Assembly (NCBI RefSeq): GCF_900105455.1 | Contig: NZ_FNSF01000005.1 | Location: 1,178,001 to 1,242,000, forward strand | Direction of reading: 5' to 3' | DNA from: Tenacibaculum sp. MAR_2009_124 | GTDB taxonomy: Bacteria; Bacteroidota; Bacteroidia; Flavobacteriales; Flavobacteriaceae | Length of the DNA stretch: 64,000 nt | Part shown: piece after piece, positions 53,846 to 63,191 of the stretch | Layout: each line of letters begins with the position of its first letter | Position numbering within the stretch: the first letter of the stretch is position 1 | Translations under genes and position numbers: made by a program | The notes under the pieces: generated by a model | What the model saw: only the letters and a program-made list of their open reading frames with translations | Database searches by the model: none | What the model was told of the DNA's origin: nothing

Positions 53846-56800
53846 ATGAGGGGGATAGTTAAGTTATATGCTTTTCTATTATTAATGTGTTCTCAAGTAG
53901 GTTTTTCTCAATCAGTTAGTTTGCAGGATGGTTTTATTACACCTGCTCCATTGGGAACCATTGAGAATTCAGGAGAAGGAATAGCAAGTTTTAAGATTCA
54001 GGAAACCTCAGGGGCAAATGTCGAAGCTTTCGTATTTGGAGGTCAACCTAACGTTACAGTAACTATTGACTTAGGCGATTATATCAAGTTAAAGAGCGAT
54101 GATATTTCTCTAATTACAGGAACGTCCAATGATATAGATGTATTATCATTATTTGATATTACATATGTGTCAGCTGATAAAATCCTGAAATTTACACAGA
54201 AAGCAGAAATTCCTGCTGATCTTTTTGAAGAAGTAAGTTTTCCAATTGTGGTAACTCAAAATTCTTCACAAGGAGAAAGCCTTAATGGATTTAACGCAAA
54301 TATTGCGGCATTAGGAACGACTACAAATGCGTCAGGAAACACGAGCTTCTTTACTTATACATCTGGAGCTTCTTTAGATGTTATTAAGTCGGTGGTAAGT
54401 TTACCATCTGAGTTTACTGTAGGAACGGTAATCAATTATGAAATTGAAGTTACCAATTCAGGAAATGAAGAAATTACTAACATTGAAGTTGCCGATTTAG
54501 GTGCAACCATTATTTCAGGAAACCCTATTGCGAGTTTATCGCCAGGTGATTCAGCAACTGTTACAGCGAGTTATACATTAACTCAGGCTGATATAGATAA
54601 TGGAAGTTATAGTAATACAGCAACGGTTACAGGAGATAGTTCTTTTGGAACAGATGATGTAACATCAACATCAGATGCTGGAACGGATGAAAACGGAAAT
54701 GAGATTACAGATCCATTAACTGTTGATGGTCCAGATGCTGATACTGATCCAACAAACGATTCTACAGATATTGATTTATCAAGTGGGCAGAGCCCAAGTA
54801 TGACTTTAATTAAGAGTGTAACTTCTAATGGTCCATACTCAGCAGGCTCTATGTTAACTTATGAGTTAGTGGTTACCAATACAGGTACAGTTACCTTAAG
54901 TAATATTGAAGTAGCTGATGCAGGAGCAACAATCACTTCAGGGAATCCAATCGCGAGTTTAGCACCGGGAGCCTCGGCTACAGTGATGGCTAGTTATACA
55001 TTAATTCAGTCAGATATAGATAGTGGTAGTTATAGTAACTCGGCTACAGTAACTGGAGATAGTACAAATGGAACAGACGATGTAACATCAACATCAGATG
55101 CTGGAACAGATGAAAATGGAAATGAAATTACAGATCCATTAACTGTTGATGGTCCAGATGCTGATACAGATCCAACGAATGACGATACCGTAATAAACTT
55201 ATCTGGTTCAATGACCTTGATTAAGAGTGTAACATCATCAAGTCCTTATAATGTTGGTGATACTATTAATTATGAATTGGTTGTTACTAATACTGGTTCT
55301 ATTACAATTACAAATATTGAAGTAACAGATCTAGGAGCAACAATTACGTCTGGAAATCCAATAGCGAGTTTAGCAGCAGGAGAATCAGCTACCATAACGG
55401 CAAGTTATTTATTAACACAATCTGATATCAATTCTGGAAGTTATAGCAATACGGCTACTGCCACAGGTGATGTTTCTGGAGGTACAGATAATGTAGGAGT
55501 AACATCTGATGCTGGAACAGATGAGAATGGAGATGTGATTACTGATCCATTAACTGTTGACGGACCAGACACAGATACAGATCCTACAAATGATGCGACA
55601 TATCTTGATTTGACAGAAGGTAATGGGCCAAGTATGACTATGATAAAAAGTGTAACGTCTAATGGACCTTATGCAGCAGGCTCTATGTTAACTTATGAGT
55701 TAGTAGTTACCAATAATGGTGGTGTTTTATTAACTAATATTGAGGTAACAGATTTAGGAGCAACAATTACTTCTGGAAATCCAATAGCGAGTTTAGCGGT
55801 TGGAGAGTCAGCTACAGTAACAGCAACTTATACATTAACTCAATCAGATATTGATAATGGAAGTTATAGTAACTCTGCGACGGCAACGGGCGATAGCCCT
55901 AACGGAACAGATGATGTAACTGTAGAATCAGATGCTGGAACCGATGAAAATGGAAATGAAATTACAGATCCATTGAATGTTGATGGTCCAGATGCTGATA
56001 CAGATACTACAAATGACGATACAGTGATTAACTTATCTGGTTCAATGACCATGATAAAGAGTGTGACTTCAAATGGTCCTTACTCAGTTGGTGGTACAAT
56101 TACGTATGAATTGGTAGTTACAAATACTGGAGCTACAACAATTACAAACATTGAGGTAACGGACTTAGGAGCAACAATTACATCTGGAAATCCAATAGCT
56201 AGTTTGGCACCAGGAGCTTCAGCTACAGTAATGGCGAGTTATACGATTACACAATCGGACCTTGATAGTGGAAATTATACAAATACTGCTACTGCTACTG
56301 GAGATGTTTCAGGAGGGACTGATAATGTTGGGGTAACATCAGATGCTGGAACTGACGAAAATGGAGATGAAATTACAGATCCATTAACTGTTGATGGTCC
56401 AGATGCTGATACTGATCCAACAAACGATGCAACTGATATTGATTTAACTGAAGGTCAAACTTCAAGTATGACTTTAATTAAGAGTGTAACTTCTAGTGGA
56501 CCATATTCAGCAGGATCAACAATTACGTATGAGTTAGTAGTAACTAATACAGGTACATTAACTTTAAGTAATATTGAGGTAACTGATCCGGGAGCAACAA
56601 TTATTTCTGGAAATCCAATAACTAGTTTAGCTCCAGGAAATTCAGCAACTGTAACCGCTGCTTATACATTAACGCAGTCAGATCTTGATAATGGAAGTTA
56701 TAGTAACTCGGCAACAGCAACAGGAGACAGTACTACTGGAACTGATGATGTGACTGTTGAGTCTGATGCAGGAACTGATGAGAATGGAGATGAAATTTCT

Positions 56801-58012
56801 GATCCGTTAAATGTTGATGGTCCAGATACAGATACAGACCCAACAAATGATGATACTGTATTGAATTTATCTGGTTCGATGACTTTAATTAAAAGTGTAA
56901 CTTCTTCTGGACCTTATGAGGTAGGAGATGTGTTAACTTATGAATTAGTTGTTACGAATACAGGAACAGTAACATTAACAAATATTGAGGTAACTGATCC
57001 AGGAGCAACAATTACATCTGGAAATCCAATAGCTAGTTTAGCGCCAGGAGCTTCGGCAACTGTGTTCGCTAGTTATACATTAACAGAGTCAGATATTACT
57101 ACTGGAAGTTATAGTAATACAGCTACCGCAACAGGTGATAGCCCAAGTGGAACAGACGATGTAACAGTAGGTTCCGATGCGGGTACAGATGAGGATGGAA
57201 ATCCAATTTCTGATCCATTAAATGTTGATGGTCCAGATGCTGATACAGATCCAACGAATGATGCTACCGATATTGATTTAACTAATGGAGGGAGTGGAAA
57301 TAATTCAAGTATGACATTAATCAAGAGTGTGACCTCTATTGGGCCATATGATGTTGGTTCTATGATTACTTATGAGTTAGTGGTAACCAATACAGGACAA
57401 ACCACACTTTCTAATATTGAAGTTACTGATTTAGGAGCAACAATTACGTCTGGCAATCCAATAGCTAGTTTAACACCAGGAGAATCGGCTACGGTAACAG
57501 CTCAGTACGCAGTAACACAGTTGAATCTTGATAATGGAAGTTATAGTAATATTGCTACAGCGACAGGAGACAGTCCAGATGGAACGGATGATGTAAGTGT
57601 AACTTCTGATGCTGGAACAGATGAGTTCGGAAATACAATAACGGATCCTTTAACGGTTGATGGCCCAGATATTGGTAATGACCCAACAGATGATGCCACT
57701 TACCTAATTTTAAATACATGTTTACATATTTATAACGAGTTTAGTCCAAATGGTGACGGTGTTAACGAGTATTTTAAAATTGATTGTATTACAAATTATC
57801 CAAATAACACAGTTGAAATATTTAACAGATGGGGTAATCTTGTATTTAGAGTTGAAGGATATAATAATAATACAATTTCATTCACCGGAAAATCCAGAGG
57901 TAGAGCAAATGTGCAGGTAGATGAGGAGTTACCAACGGGAACATATTTTTATATGGTCGATTTAGGTAACGGAAGCGATGTGTTAAAAGGGTGGCTATAT
58001 CTTAACCGATAG
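53846..58012 (+). CDS. DUF11-repeat surface protein with T9SS type B sorting domain
   Basis: 1388 residues. The signal peptide (ending QVGFSQ) is followed by the same N-terminal domain as the 48265 protein (about 22-175). Eight DUF11-type repeats of about 137-141 residues follow (SMTLIKSVTS, YELVVTNTG, TSGNPIASLAPG, DAGTDENG, VDGPDADTDPTND). A gliding-motility-associated (type B) C-terminal domain closes the protein at about 1291-1388 (FSPNGDGVNEYF, VEIFNRWGNLVF, LPTGTYFYMVDLG, GWLYLNR). Type B proteins are T9SS substrates that usually need a cognate SprF, which is encoded 36 nt downstream. It is the only protein in this locus with a recognised sorting domain, so it may be the base to which the others attach (inference). 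An alternative start is not evident. Confidence 0.9.
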   Translation: MRGIVKLYAFLLLMCSQVGFSQSVSLQDGFITPAPLGTIENSGEGIASFKIQETSGANVEAFVFGGQPNVTVTIDLGDYIKLKSDDISLITGTSNDIDVLSLFDITYVSADKILKFTQKAEIPADLFEEVSFPIVVTQNSSQGESLNGFNANIAALGTTTNASGNTSFFTYTSGASLDVIKSVVSLPSEFTVGTVINYEIEVTNSGNEEITNIEVADLGATIISGNPIASLSPGDSATVTASYTLTQADIDNGSYSNTATVTGDSSFGTDDVTSTSDAGTDENGNEITDPLTVDGPDADTDPTNDSTDIDLSSGQSPSMTLIKSVTSNGPYSAGSMLTYELVVTNTGTVTLSNIEVADAGATITSGNPIASLAPGASATVMASYTLIQSDIDSGSYSNSATVTGDSTNGTDDVTSTSDAGTDENGNEITDPLTVDGPDADTDPTNDDTVINLSGSMTLIKSVTSSSPYNVGDTINYELVVTNTGSITITNIEVTDLGATITSGNPIASLAAGESATITASYLLTQSDINSGSYSNTATATGDVSGGTDNVGVTSDAGTDENGDVITDPLTVDGPDTDTDPTNDATYLDLTEGNGPSMTMIKSVTSNGPYAAGSMLTYELVVTNNGGVLLTNIEVTDLGATITSGNPIASLAVGESATVTATYTLTQSDIDNGSYSNSATATGDSPNGTDDVTVESDAGTDENGNEITDPLNVDGPDADTDTTNDDTVINLSGSMTMIKSVTSNGPYSVGGTITYELVVTNTGATTITNIEVTDLGATITSGNPIASLAPGASATVMASYTITQSDLDSGNYTNTATATGDVSGGTDNVGVTSDAGTDENGDEITDPLTVDGPDADTDPTNDATDIDLTEGQTSSMTLIKSVTSSGPYSAGSTITYELVVTNTGTLTLSNIEVTDPGATIISGNPITSLAPGNSATVTAAYTLTQSDLDNGSYSNSATATGDSTTGTDDVTVESDAGTDENGDEISDPLNVDGPDTDTDPTNDDTVLNLSGSMTLIKSVTSSGPYEVGDVLTYELVVTNTGTVTLTNIEVTDPGATITSGNPIASLAPGASATVFASYTLTESDITTGSYSNTATATGDSPSGTDDVTVGSDAGTDEDGNPISDPLNVDGPDADTDPTNDATDIDLTNGGSGNNSSMTLIKSVTSIGPYDVGSMITYELVVTNTGQTTLSNIEVTDLGATITSGNPIASLTPGESATVTAQYAVTQLNLDNGSYSNIATATGDSPDGTDDVSVTSDAGTDEFGNTITDPLTVDGPDIGNDPTDDATYLILNTCLHIYNEFSPNGDGVNEYFKIDCITNYPNNTVEIFNRWGNLVFRVEGYNNNTISFTGKSRGRANVQVDEELPTGTYFYMVDLGNGSDVLKGWLYLNR
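54800..57733 (+). repeat. Alternating DUF11 repeats (411/423-nt dimers)
   Basis: Equivalent Met codons (SMT-IKSVTS) fall at 54800, 55211, 55634, 56045, 56468, 56879 and 57311. The intervals are 411, 423, 411, 423, 411 and 432 nt, a two-repeat super-unit of 834 nt. One diverged repeat precedes them. Confidence 0.9.
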
Positions 58013-58048
58013 TCACTTAGGTATAAAATTTTCAAATAGAGTGAAAAC

Positions 58049-58972
58049 ATGAAGAGAATAATAAGATTATATTTTTTTCTTACAGTAATGGGCCTTGTTG
58101 AGTTAACCGCTCAACAGGATCCTCATTACACCCAATATATGTTCAATACAATGAGTGTGAATCCTGCTTATGCTGGTTCACGAGGTCATGCGGTAATTAC
58201 TGCACTGGGTAGAGCTCAGTGGGTTGGATTTAATGGTGCTCCAGACACCCAAAATTTAAGTTTTGACACACCTCTTGGCTATTCTGGCCTTGGGTTGGGA
58301 ATAAATTTGTTAAATGATAAAATAGGACCGTCGGATGAATTTTATTTCGATGCAAATGGTTCTTATAGTATCGAAACTGGACATCAAGGAAACTTATCGT
58401 TCGGATTAAGATTAGGAGGTAGAATTTTAAACATTGATTGGTCGAAAGGACAGGTTGATGAAAATGAACCAATTTTTGCAAATAATATTAGTGGTAGATT
58501 TTTGCCTACTATTGGTGCAGGAGTTTATTACCATCAACCAAAATGGTATGTTGGTTTATCTGTACCTAACTTCTTGAAATCTGAACATTATGATGGAAAC
58601 CTTCAATCGCTTCAAACAACAGCAGTAGAAAGAATGCACTTTTATTTTATTGGAGGGTATGTGTTTGATTTATCAGAGAGTATAAAGTTAAAACCTGCAA
58701 CGTTGTTAAAGGCCGTATCAGGTGCTCCTGTTTCATTGGATATTTCTGCGACTGTAATGTTTAATGAGAAATTTAGAACAGGTATTGCATGGAGATGGGA
58801 TGATTCCATTAGTGTGTTATTAGGATTTCAAGTTAGTGATTCTTTCTTGATAGGGTATGCGTACGATCTTACAACAACAAATTATAATGTAACAAACTCG
58901 GGAACGCATGAGGTAATGATACGTTATGATATATTCAAAGAGTTAAAGTATAGATCTCCAAGATTTTTCTAA
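58049..58972 (+). CDS. PorP/SprF family T9SS membrane protein
   Basis: 307 residues. The signal peptide ends near VELTAQQ, followed by the family hallmark DPHYTQYMFNTMSVNPAYAGSRG. The rest is an outer-membrane beta-barrel with strands ending HEVMIRYDIFKELKYRSPRFF. SprF is needed for secretion or attachment of SprB, and SprF-like proteins pair with type B C-terminal-domain substrates (established in F. johnsoniae). The gene lies 36 nt after the type B protein gene and 11 nt before the OmpA-family gene, the usual order. Confidence 0.94.
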   Translation: MKRIIRLYFFLTVMGLVELTAQQDPHYTQYMFNTMSVNPAYAGSRGHAVITALGRAQWVGFNGAPDTQNLSFDTPLGYSGLGLGINLLNDKIGPSDEFYFDANGSYSIETGHQGNLSFGLRLGGRILNIDWSKGQVDENEPIFANNISGRFLPTIGAGVYYHQPKWYVGLSVPNFLKSEHYDGNLQSLQTTAVERMHFYFIGGYVFDLSESIKLKPATLLKAVSGAPVSLDISATVMFNEKFRTGIAWRWDDSISVLLGFQVSDSFLIGYAYDLTTTNYNVTNSGTHEVMIRYDIFKELKYRSPRFF

Positions 58973-58983
58973 TTAAACAAGTC

Positions 58984-61041
58984 ATGAGAATAAAATTACA
59001 TTATAAAAAGTTACTTGTTTTGTGTATGTGTGTTAGTATTAATTCTTACGCACAAAGTAGAAGAGTGGCAGATAGGTATTTCAATGAGTTTTCTTATGTA
59101 CGTTCAGCTGAACTGTATAAGGATATATATAATGAGAAGGGTGATGACTCAAAGCACGTGCTGTCGAGGCTAGCCGATTCATATTATAACAATGCAGATG
59201 TTAAAGAAGCTGAGGTATGGTATAGTAAATTGGTAGAGAAATATAAAGATGAACTATCAGATGCATATTTATTTAAATATGCTCAGGTATTGAGAAGTAC
59301 AGGGAAGTATAAGAAGTCAGATTCAATATTAAAATCATTAAAATCTTTACCTGACAATATTGTAAAAAGTGGAATGAAGAGTTCAGAATACATTTTAGAG
59401 CATTCTAAAATGAAGGAAGAGCGAATTAGTGTTAGTAACTTAGCGATTAATTCTGAGTATTCTGATTACGGAGGGTTTATTCTCGATGGAAATGCGTATT
59501 TTACTTCATCAGCTTTTAATACAAATTTGAAGCAGAAAATATATGATTGGAACAACCAACCGTTCCTTAATATATACAAAGCAAAAACTAAAGTACAGCC
59601 CTTAGATTGGAGTAAAAAAGATACGGTTTTAGTATTAAACGAGGCTAAAATGATTAGTGCTCCGATTACGACAGAGTACCATGAAGGAAAACCAGTTTTT
59701 ACCAAGGATGGAAAAACTATGTATTTTACTAGAAATAACTTTGATGGTAAAAGAGTACGAAAAGACAAAAAGAAAATTGTAAACCTTAAGGTTTTTAAAG
59801 CATCTTTGGTTGATGGTATTTGGGTAAATGTTGTTGAACTTCCTTTTAATAGTGATGAATATTCAGTTGGACATCCAGTTTTAAGTCCAGATGAAAAAAT
59901 ATTGTATTTTACCTCTGATATGCCAGGAGGTGAAGGTATGACTGATCTATATATGGTAGAAATCTATGCTGAAGATAATTATGGAGTTCCAAAAAATTTA
60001 GGAGACAGAATTAATACTCGTGGACGAGAGGAGTTTCCATATGTTGGAAAGGACGGAACCTTATATTTTTCATCTGATGGTCATACTGGTTTAGGTTTGT
60101 TAGATATTTTTCAAACGAAACTGAATGAAAATAGTGAAAATAACGAGGTTATAAACCTAGGAGAACCCTTAAATAGTAACCGAGATGATTTTGCTTTTTT
60201 TATAAATGATGAAGGAAAATATGGTTTTTTCTCTTCAAATAGAGATAAAGGCAAGGGAAGTGATGACATTTATAGTTTTTTCATTTATTCGGTACCACCA
60301 CCTTGTACGAATGAAATAAGTGGTCATGTGGTTGATTCAAAAACAAAAACGAATGTCTCATATGCTACCATTTCCTTATTAAACGAAAGTGGAGAAATAA
60401 TTGAAGAAGTTTTATCGGATGAAAACGGTATGTATAACTTAGAGAAAGTTCCATGCGACTCTAAATACACTATAAGTTCTAAAAAATTCGATTACGAGCC
60501 ATCTAAGAGAAATGTAGAATTGTCATCTAAAGCGATTCGTGATTTTGATATGACTCTAGATAAGTTGATTGTTGGAGATCGTATTGATTTAAAACCAATT
60601 TATTTTGATTTAGATAAATACGCTATCCGTGATGATGCGAAGTATGAATTAGAAAAGCTTTATAGAGTAATGACAAATCACCCTGAGTTAGTTATCAGAA
60701 TTGAATCTCACACTGATAGTTGGGGTAAAGCAGCTTATAATTTAAGACTTTCTCAAAACAGAGCAAGTTCTACTAGAGAATACCTTATTGAAAGAGGTAT
60801 CGATAGAGAAAGAATTATGAGTGCACAAGGTTTTGGAGAATCTAAACTTCTGAATAACTGTAATGATGAAAATCAAAGAAAGTGTTCTAAAGAAGAACAT
60901 CAGTTAAATAGAAGATCATATTTTATCATTATCGATGGTAAAGAAGCCATGGAAGATAGAGTAGAAAAGGAAAGGCTAAAGGCAATGAAAGAAATTCAAG
61001 ACAGAAGAGCTAAAATTAAGAAGCTAAGAGAGAATAAGTAA
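58984..61041 (+). CDS. PorE-like OmpA-family protein (TPR, PD40 propeller, carboxypeptidase-regulatory domain)
   Basis: 685 residues. A signal peptide is followed by TPR-like helices (about 25-125), a WD40/PD40 beta-propeller (about 170-440, with repeats like GHPVLSPDEKILYFTSDMPG), a carboxypeptidase-regulatory-like domain (about 448-535, ISGHVVDSKTKTNVSYATIS) and an OmpA peptidoglycan-binding domain (about 545-665, IYFDLDKYAIRDDA, IESHTDSWGKAAYN, LSQNRA). This matches PorE and related proteins that tie the T9SS or SprF complex to peptidoglycan. It is the last gene of the locus and ends before a strong terminator. The C-terminus is a basic coiled helix (ERLKAMKEIQDRRAKIKKL). Confidence 0.92.
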   Translation: MRIKLHYKKLLVLCMCVSINSYAQSRRVADRYFNEFSYVRSAELYKDIYNEKGDDSKHVLSRLADSYYNNADVKEAEVWYSKLVEKYKDELSDAYLFKYAQVLRSTGKYKKSDSILKSLKSLPDNIVKSGMKSSEYILEHSKMKEERISVSNLAINSEYSDYGGFILDGNAYFTSSAFNTNLKQKIYDWNNQPFLNIYKAKTKVQPLDWSKKDTVLVLNEAKMISAPITTEYHEGKPVFTKDGKTMYFTRNNFDGKRVRKDKKKIVNLKVFKASLVDGIWVNVVELPFNSDEYSVGHPVLSPDEKILYFTSDMPGGEGMTDLYMVEIYAEDNYGVPKNLGDRINTRGREEFPYVGKDGTLYFSSDGHTGLGLLDIFQTKLNENSENNEVINLGEPLNSNRDDFAFFINDEGKYGFFSSNRDKGKGSDDIYSFFIYSVPPPCTNEISGHVVDSKTKTNVSYATISLLNESGEIIEEVLSDENGMYNLEKVPCDSKYTISSKKFDYEPSKRNVELSSKAIRDFDMTLDKLIVGDRIDLKPIYFDLDKYAIRDDAKYELEKLYRVMTNHPELVIRIESHTDSWGKAAYNLRLSQNRASSTREYLIERGIDRERIMSAQGFGESKLLNNCNDENQRKCSKEEHQLNRRSYFIIIDGKEAMEDRVEKERLKAMKEIQDRRAKIKKLRENK

Positions 61042-61089
61042 TTCTCTATAACAATTATAACTTGGGTCAATAGAGCCCCCATTATGTTT

Positions 61090-61130
61090 GAAAGTCGTTT
61101 GTTTTTATTTATCAAACGACTTTCTTAATT
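61090..61130 (+). terminator. Terminator of the surface-protein locus
   Basis: A 12-bp perfect stem (GAAAGTCGTTTG with CAAACGACTTTC) with an 11-nt loop, between the convergent PorE-like and mscS genes. Confidence 0.9.
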
Positions 61131-61149
61131 TACAATGTTTTGTTATGTG

Positions 61150-61956
61150 TTATGCTTTTTTCTGAATTTCAACGGCATGAGGATAAGGAATTTCAATACC
61201 AGCTTTGTCTAAAGCAATTTTTACATTTTCAGTGGTTTCAAAATAAATATCCCAATAATGAGCTACATCTACCCATGGTCGGACAGCAAAGTTAACAGAG
61301 CTATCAGCTAGTTCCGAAACGTTTACAGTAGGAGCAGGATTTGATAACACTTTATCATTAGAAGTTAATACACCCATTAAAATTTCTTTTGTTTGCTTTA
61401 TATCTGCATCATAAGAAACACCAAAGGTTAAATCTATACGAAGTTTGCCTTCTTTTGTATAGTTAATTATGTTTCCATTTGATAAAGCTCCGTTGGGAAT
61501 AATCGCTAATTTATTATCTGGTGTATTGACATGAGTGGTAAATATCTGAATTTCTTTAACAACACCTGTTACGCCTTGAGCTTCTATTAGGTCTCCTGTT
61601 TTAAATGGTTTAAATATCATTATTAAAGTTCCACCTGCAAAATTTGATAATGAACCTTGTAGTGCTAAACCAATAGCTAAACCAGCAGCACCAAGAATAG
61701 CTGCGAAAGAAGTAGTAGCAACTCCGAGTTTTGAAATAACCGTTACAAATAGTAAGGCTTTTAGTGCCCACCCTAATAAATCACCTAAAAACTTTTGTAA
61801 TGTGATATCCACATTTTGTTTTTTCATTACTTTTTTAACTCCCGTAACAACTAATTTTATGAGAAATAACCCAATAATTAGAATAGCTAATGCTGTAATA
61901 GCCTTCGGAGCATAGTCCATTAACAATTCCTTTGTCTTTTCAATGTACTGTTCCAT
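61150..61956 (-). CDS. Small-conductance mechanosensitive channel (MscS family)
   Basis: 268 residues, about the size of E. coli MscS. Three membrane helices are followed by the pore helix region GAAGLAIGLALQGSLSNFAGGTLI, the MscS-beta domain (FKTGDLIEAQGVTGVVKEIQIFTTHVNTPDN) and a C-terminal alpha/beta domain ending in EIPYPHAVEIQKK. It releases osmolytes on hypo-osmotic shock. It is convergent with the surface-protein locus, and in the absence of that locus would lie next to tsaB. Confidence 0.94.
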   Translation of the reverse strand: MEQYIEKTKELLMDYAPKAITALAILIIGLFLIKLVVTGVKKVMKKQNVDITLQKFLGDLLGWALKALLFVTVISKLGVATTSFAAILGAAGLAIGLALQGSLSNFAGGTLIMIFKPFKTGDLIEAQGVTGVVKEIQIFTTHVNTPDNKLAIIPNGALSNGNIINYTKEGKLRIDLTFGVSYDADIKQTKEILMGVLTSNDKVLSNPAPTVNVSELADSSVNFAVRPWVDVAHYWDIYFETTENVKIALDKAGIEIPYPHAVEIQKKA

Positions 61957-62012
61957 TTTTTTAAAATAATTAATTTAATAGTTAATATTGATTTGTAGTA
62001 GTGTTAATGTAC

Positions 62013-62375
62013 TTAACTCATTTTTAATAATAATAAAATAAAAGTTATAAGTGCTGGTAAGGACTGTATGTATAATATTTTCTTTTTTCCTGTTGAATAG
62101 GAACCATAAAGACCAGCAATAAATACGCATAAAGTAAAAAAAATAGCGATATCTACTTTTTGAGAAATCATTGACCAAATAAATCCGGCGGCCAAAAAAC
62201 CATTATACAACCCCTGATTTGCTGCCAAAGTTTTCGTGTCTTTTGCAAATTGTTCATCTCTTATGCCAAAGGCTTTTCTACCCTTTGGCGTTGTCCATAA
62301 AAACATTTCTAATACTAAAATATAAATATGTATTAGAGCTAAAATACCGATAAAGAAATTTTGAAGTAAGTTCAT
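62013..62375 (-). CDS. DUF1304 membrane protein
   Basis: 120 residues with four membrane helices; LIHIYILVLEMFLWTTPKGRKAFG and LAANQGLYNGFLAAGFIW are the DUF1304 hallmarks. These small integral membrane proteins have no assigned function. It lies upstream of mscS on the same strand with a 56-nt gap. Confidence 0.9.
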   Translation of the reverse strand: MNLLQNFFIGILALIHIYILVLEMFLWTTPKGRKAFGIRDEQFAKDTKTLAANQGLYNGFLAAGFIWSMISQKVDIAIFFTLCVFIAGLYGSYSTGKKKILYIQSLPALITFILLLLKMS

Positions 62376-62434
62376 GGCATAAAAATATGCGATTTCTTAA
62401 GAAATCGCATATTAAATACCTGATATTTTCAGAA

Positions 62435-62635
62435 TTAGACTACTTCAAAAGTAACCTTTAAGTTAACTCTGAATTCTGCAACTTCGTCATTGTTGACAAC
62501 CACACTTTGCGATTGAACAAAGGCCGACCTAATGTTTTTTACAGATTTAGAAGCATTTTTAATTGCTTTTTTTGTAGCGTCTTCCCAGCTTTTGTCTGAA
62601 TTAGCTAAGATTTCGATAACTTTCATTATTGCCAT
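62435..62635 (-). CDS. Dodecin family protein
   Basis: 66 residues, full length for dodecin, with VIEILANSDKSWEDATKKAIKNASKSVKNI and the C-terminal strand EFRVNLKVTFEV. Dodecins form hollow dodecamers that store and protect flavins; the usual tryptophan (SWEDA) of the flavin-stacking site is present. It lies 59 nt upstream of the DUF1304 gene on the same strand. Confidence 0.93.
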   Translation of the reverse strand: MAIMKVIEILANSDKSWEDATKKAIKNASKSVKNIRSAFVQSQSVVVNNDEVAEFRVNLKVTFEVV

Positions 62636-62729
62636 GATTTTTTGTTTAAATGATTGAATAACAGTAAATATAATAAAATGAAAGGAACAAGTGTTAAAAC
62701 TTCAATGTTAAATTAATGTTACCAAAATG

Positions 62730-62760
62730 TTGCTTATGTGTAAAATAGATGTTATATTCG
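62730..62760 (+). promoter_or_regulatory. Promoter of the short MORN protein gene
   Basis: TTG (62730-62732), a 20-nt spacer and TATATTCG (62753-62760, one mismatch to TAnnTTTG), 32 nt before the ATG at 62793. Confidence 0.5.
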
Positions 62761-62792
62761 TAAAATAAATGTTAATGATTTAAATGTTAGAT

Positions 62793-63137
62793 ATGAAAAA
62801 AATAATTGTTTTAGCTTGTATGTTATGCTTCGTTGCTGTGCAAGCTCAAGTAGAACCGAAATACGAAAAAGCAGGTGATTTAGTAAAAGCGACATATTTT
62901 TATAAAGATGGAACTGTAAAAGAACAAGGCTTTTTTAAGAATAAAAAACTTGAAGGAACTTGGCTTACTTTTGATAAAGAAGGTAATAAAACAGCCATTG
63001 CTCATTATACGGAAGGTAAAAAAACAGGTAAATGGTTTATGTGGCATAAAGAAGGTCTAAGAGAAATTGATTACAAAGATTATACAATTGCTAGTGTCCA
63101 AACTTGGAAAGAAGAAACCAAGATCGCTGTAAAGTAA
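62793..63137 (+). CDS. Short secreted MORN-repeat protein
   Basis: 114 residues from ATG 62793; an in-frame ATG 9 nt earlier is equally possible. A signal peptide (ending AVQAQ) is followed by three MORN/YwqK-like repeats (YFYKDGTVKEQGFFKNKKLEG, WLTFDKEGNKTAIAHYTEGKK, WFMWHKEGLREIDYKDY; each a separate repeat). Its function is unknown. It is related in type to the protein at 16338-16856. A predicted promoter lies at 62730 and a terminator at 63160, so it is a single-gene transcript. Confidence 0.8.
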   Translation: MKKIIVLACMLCFVAVQAQVEPKYEKAGDLVKATYFYKDGTVKEQGFFKNKKLEGTWLTFDKEGNKTAIAHYTEGKKTGKWFMWHKEGLREIDYKDYTIASVQTWKEETKIAVK

Positions 63138-63159
63138 TATCTAAATGAATATAAAAAAG

Positions 63160-63191
63160 AAAACCGAGTAAATTAATACTCGGTTTTTTTA
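63160..63191. terminator. Bidirectional terminator between the MORN and RNase H genes
   Basis: AAAACCGAGTA and TACTCGGTTTT form an 11-bp stem around AATTAA, with T runs on the plus strand and A/T-rich flanks that serve the convergent gene. Confidence 0.85.
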
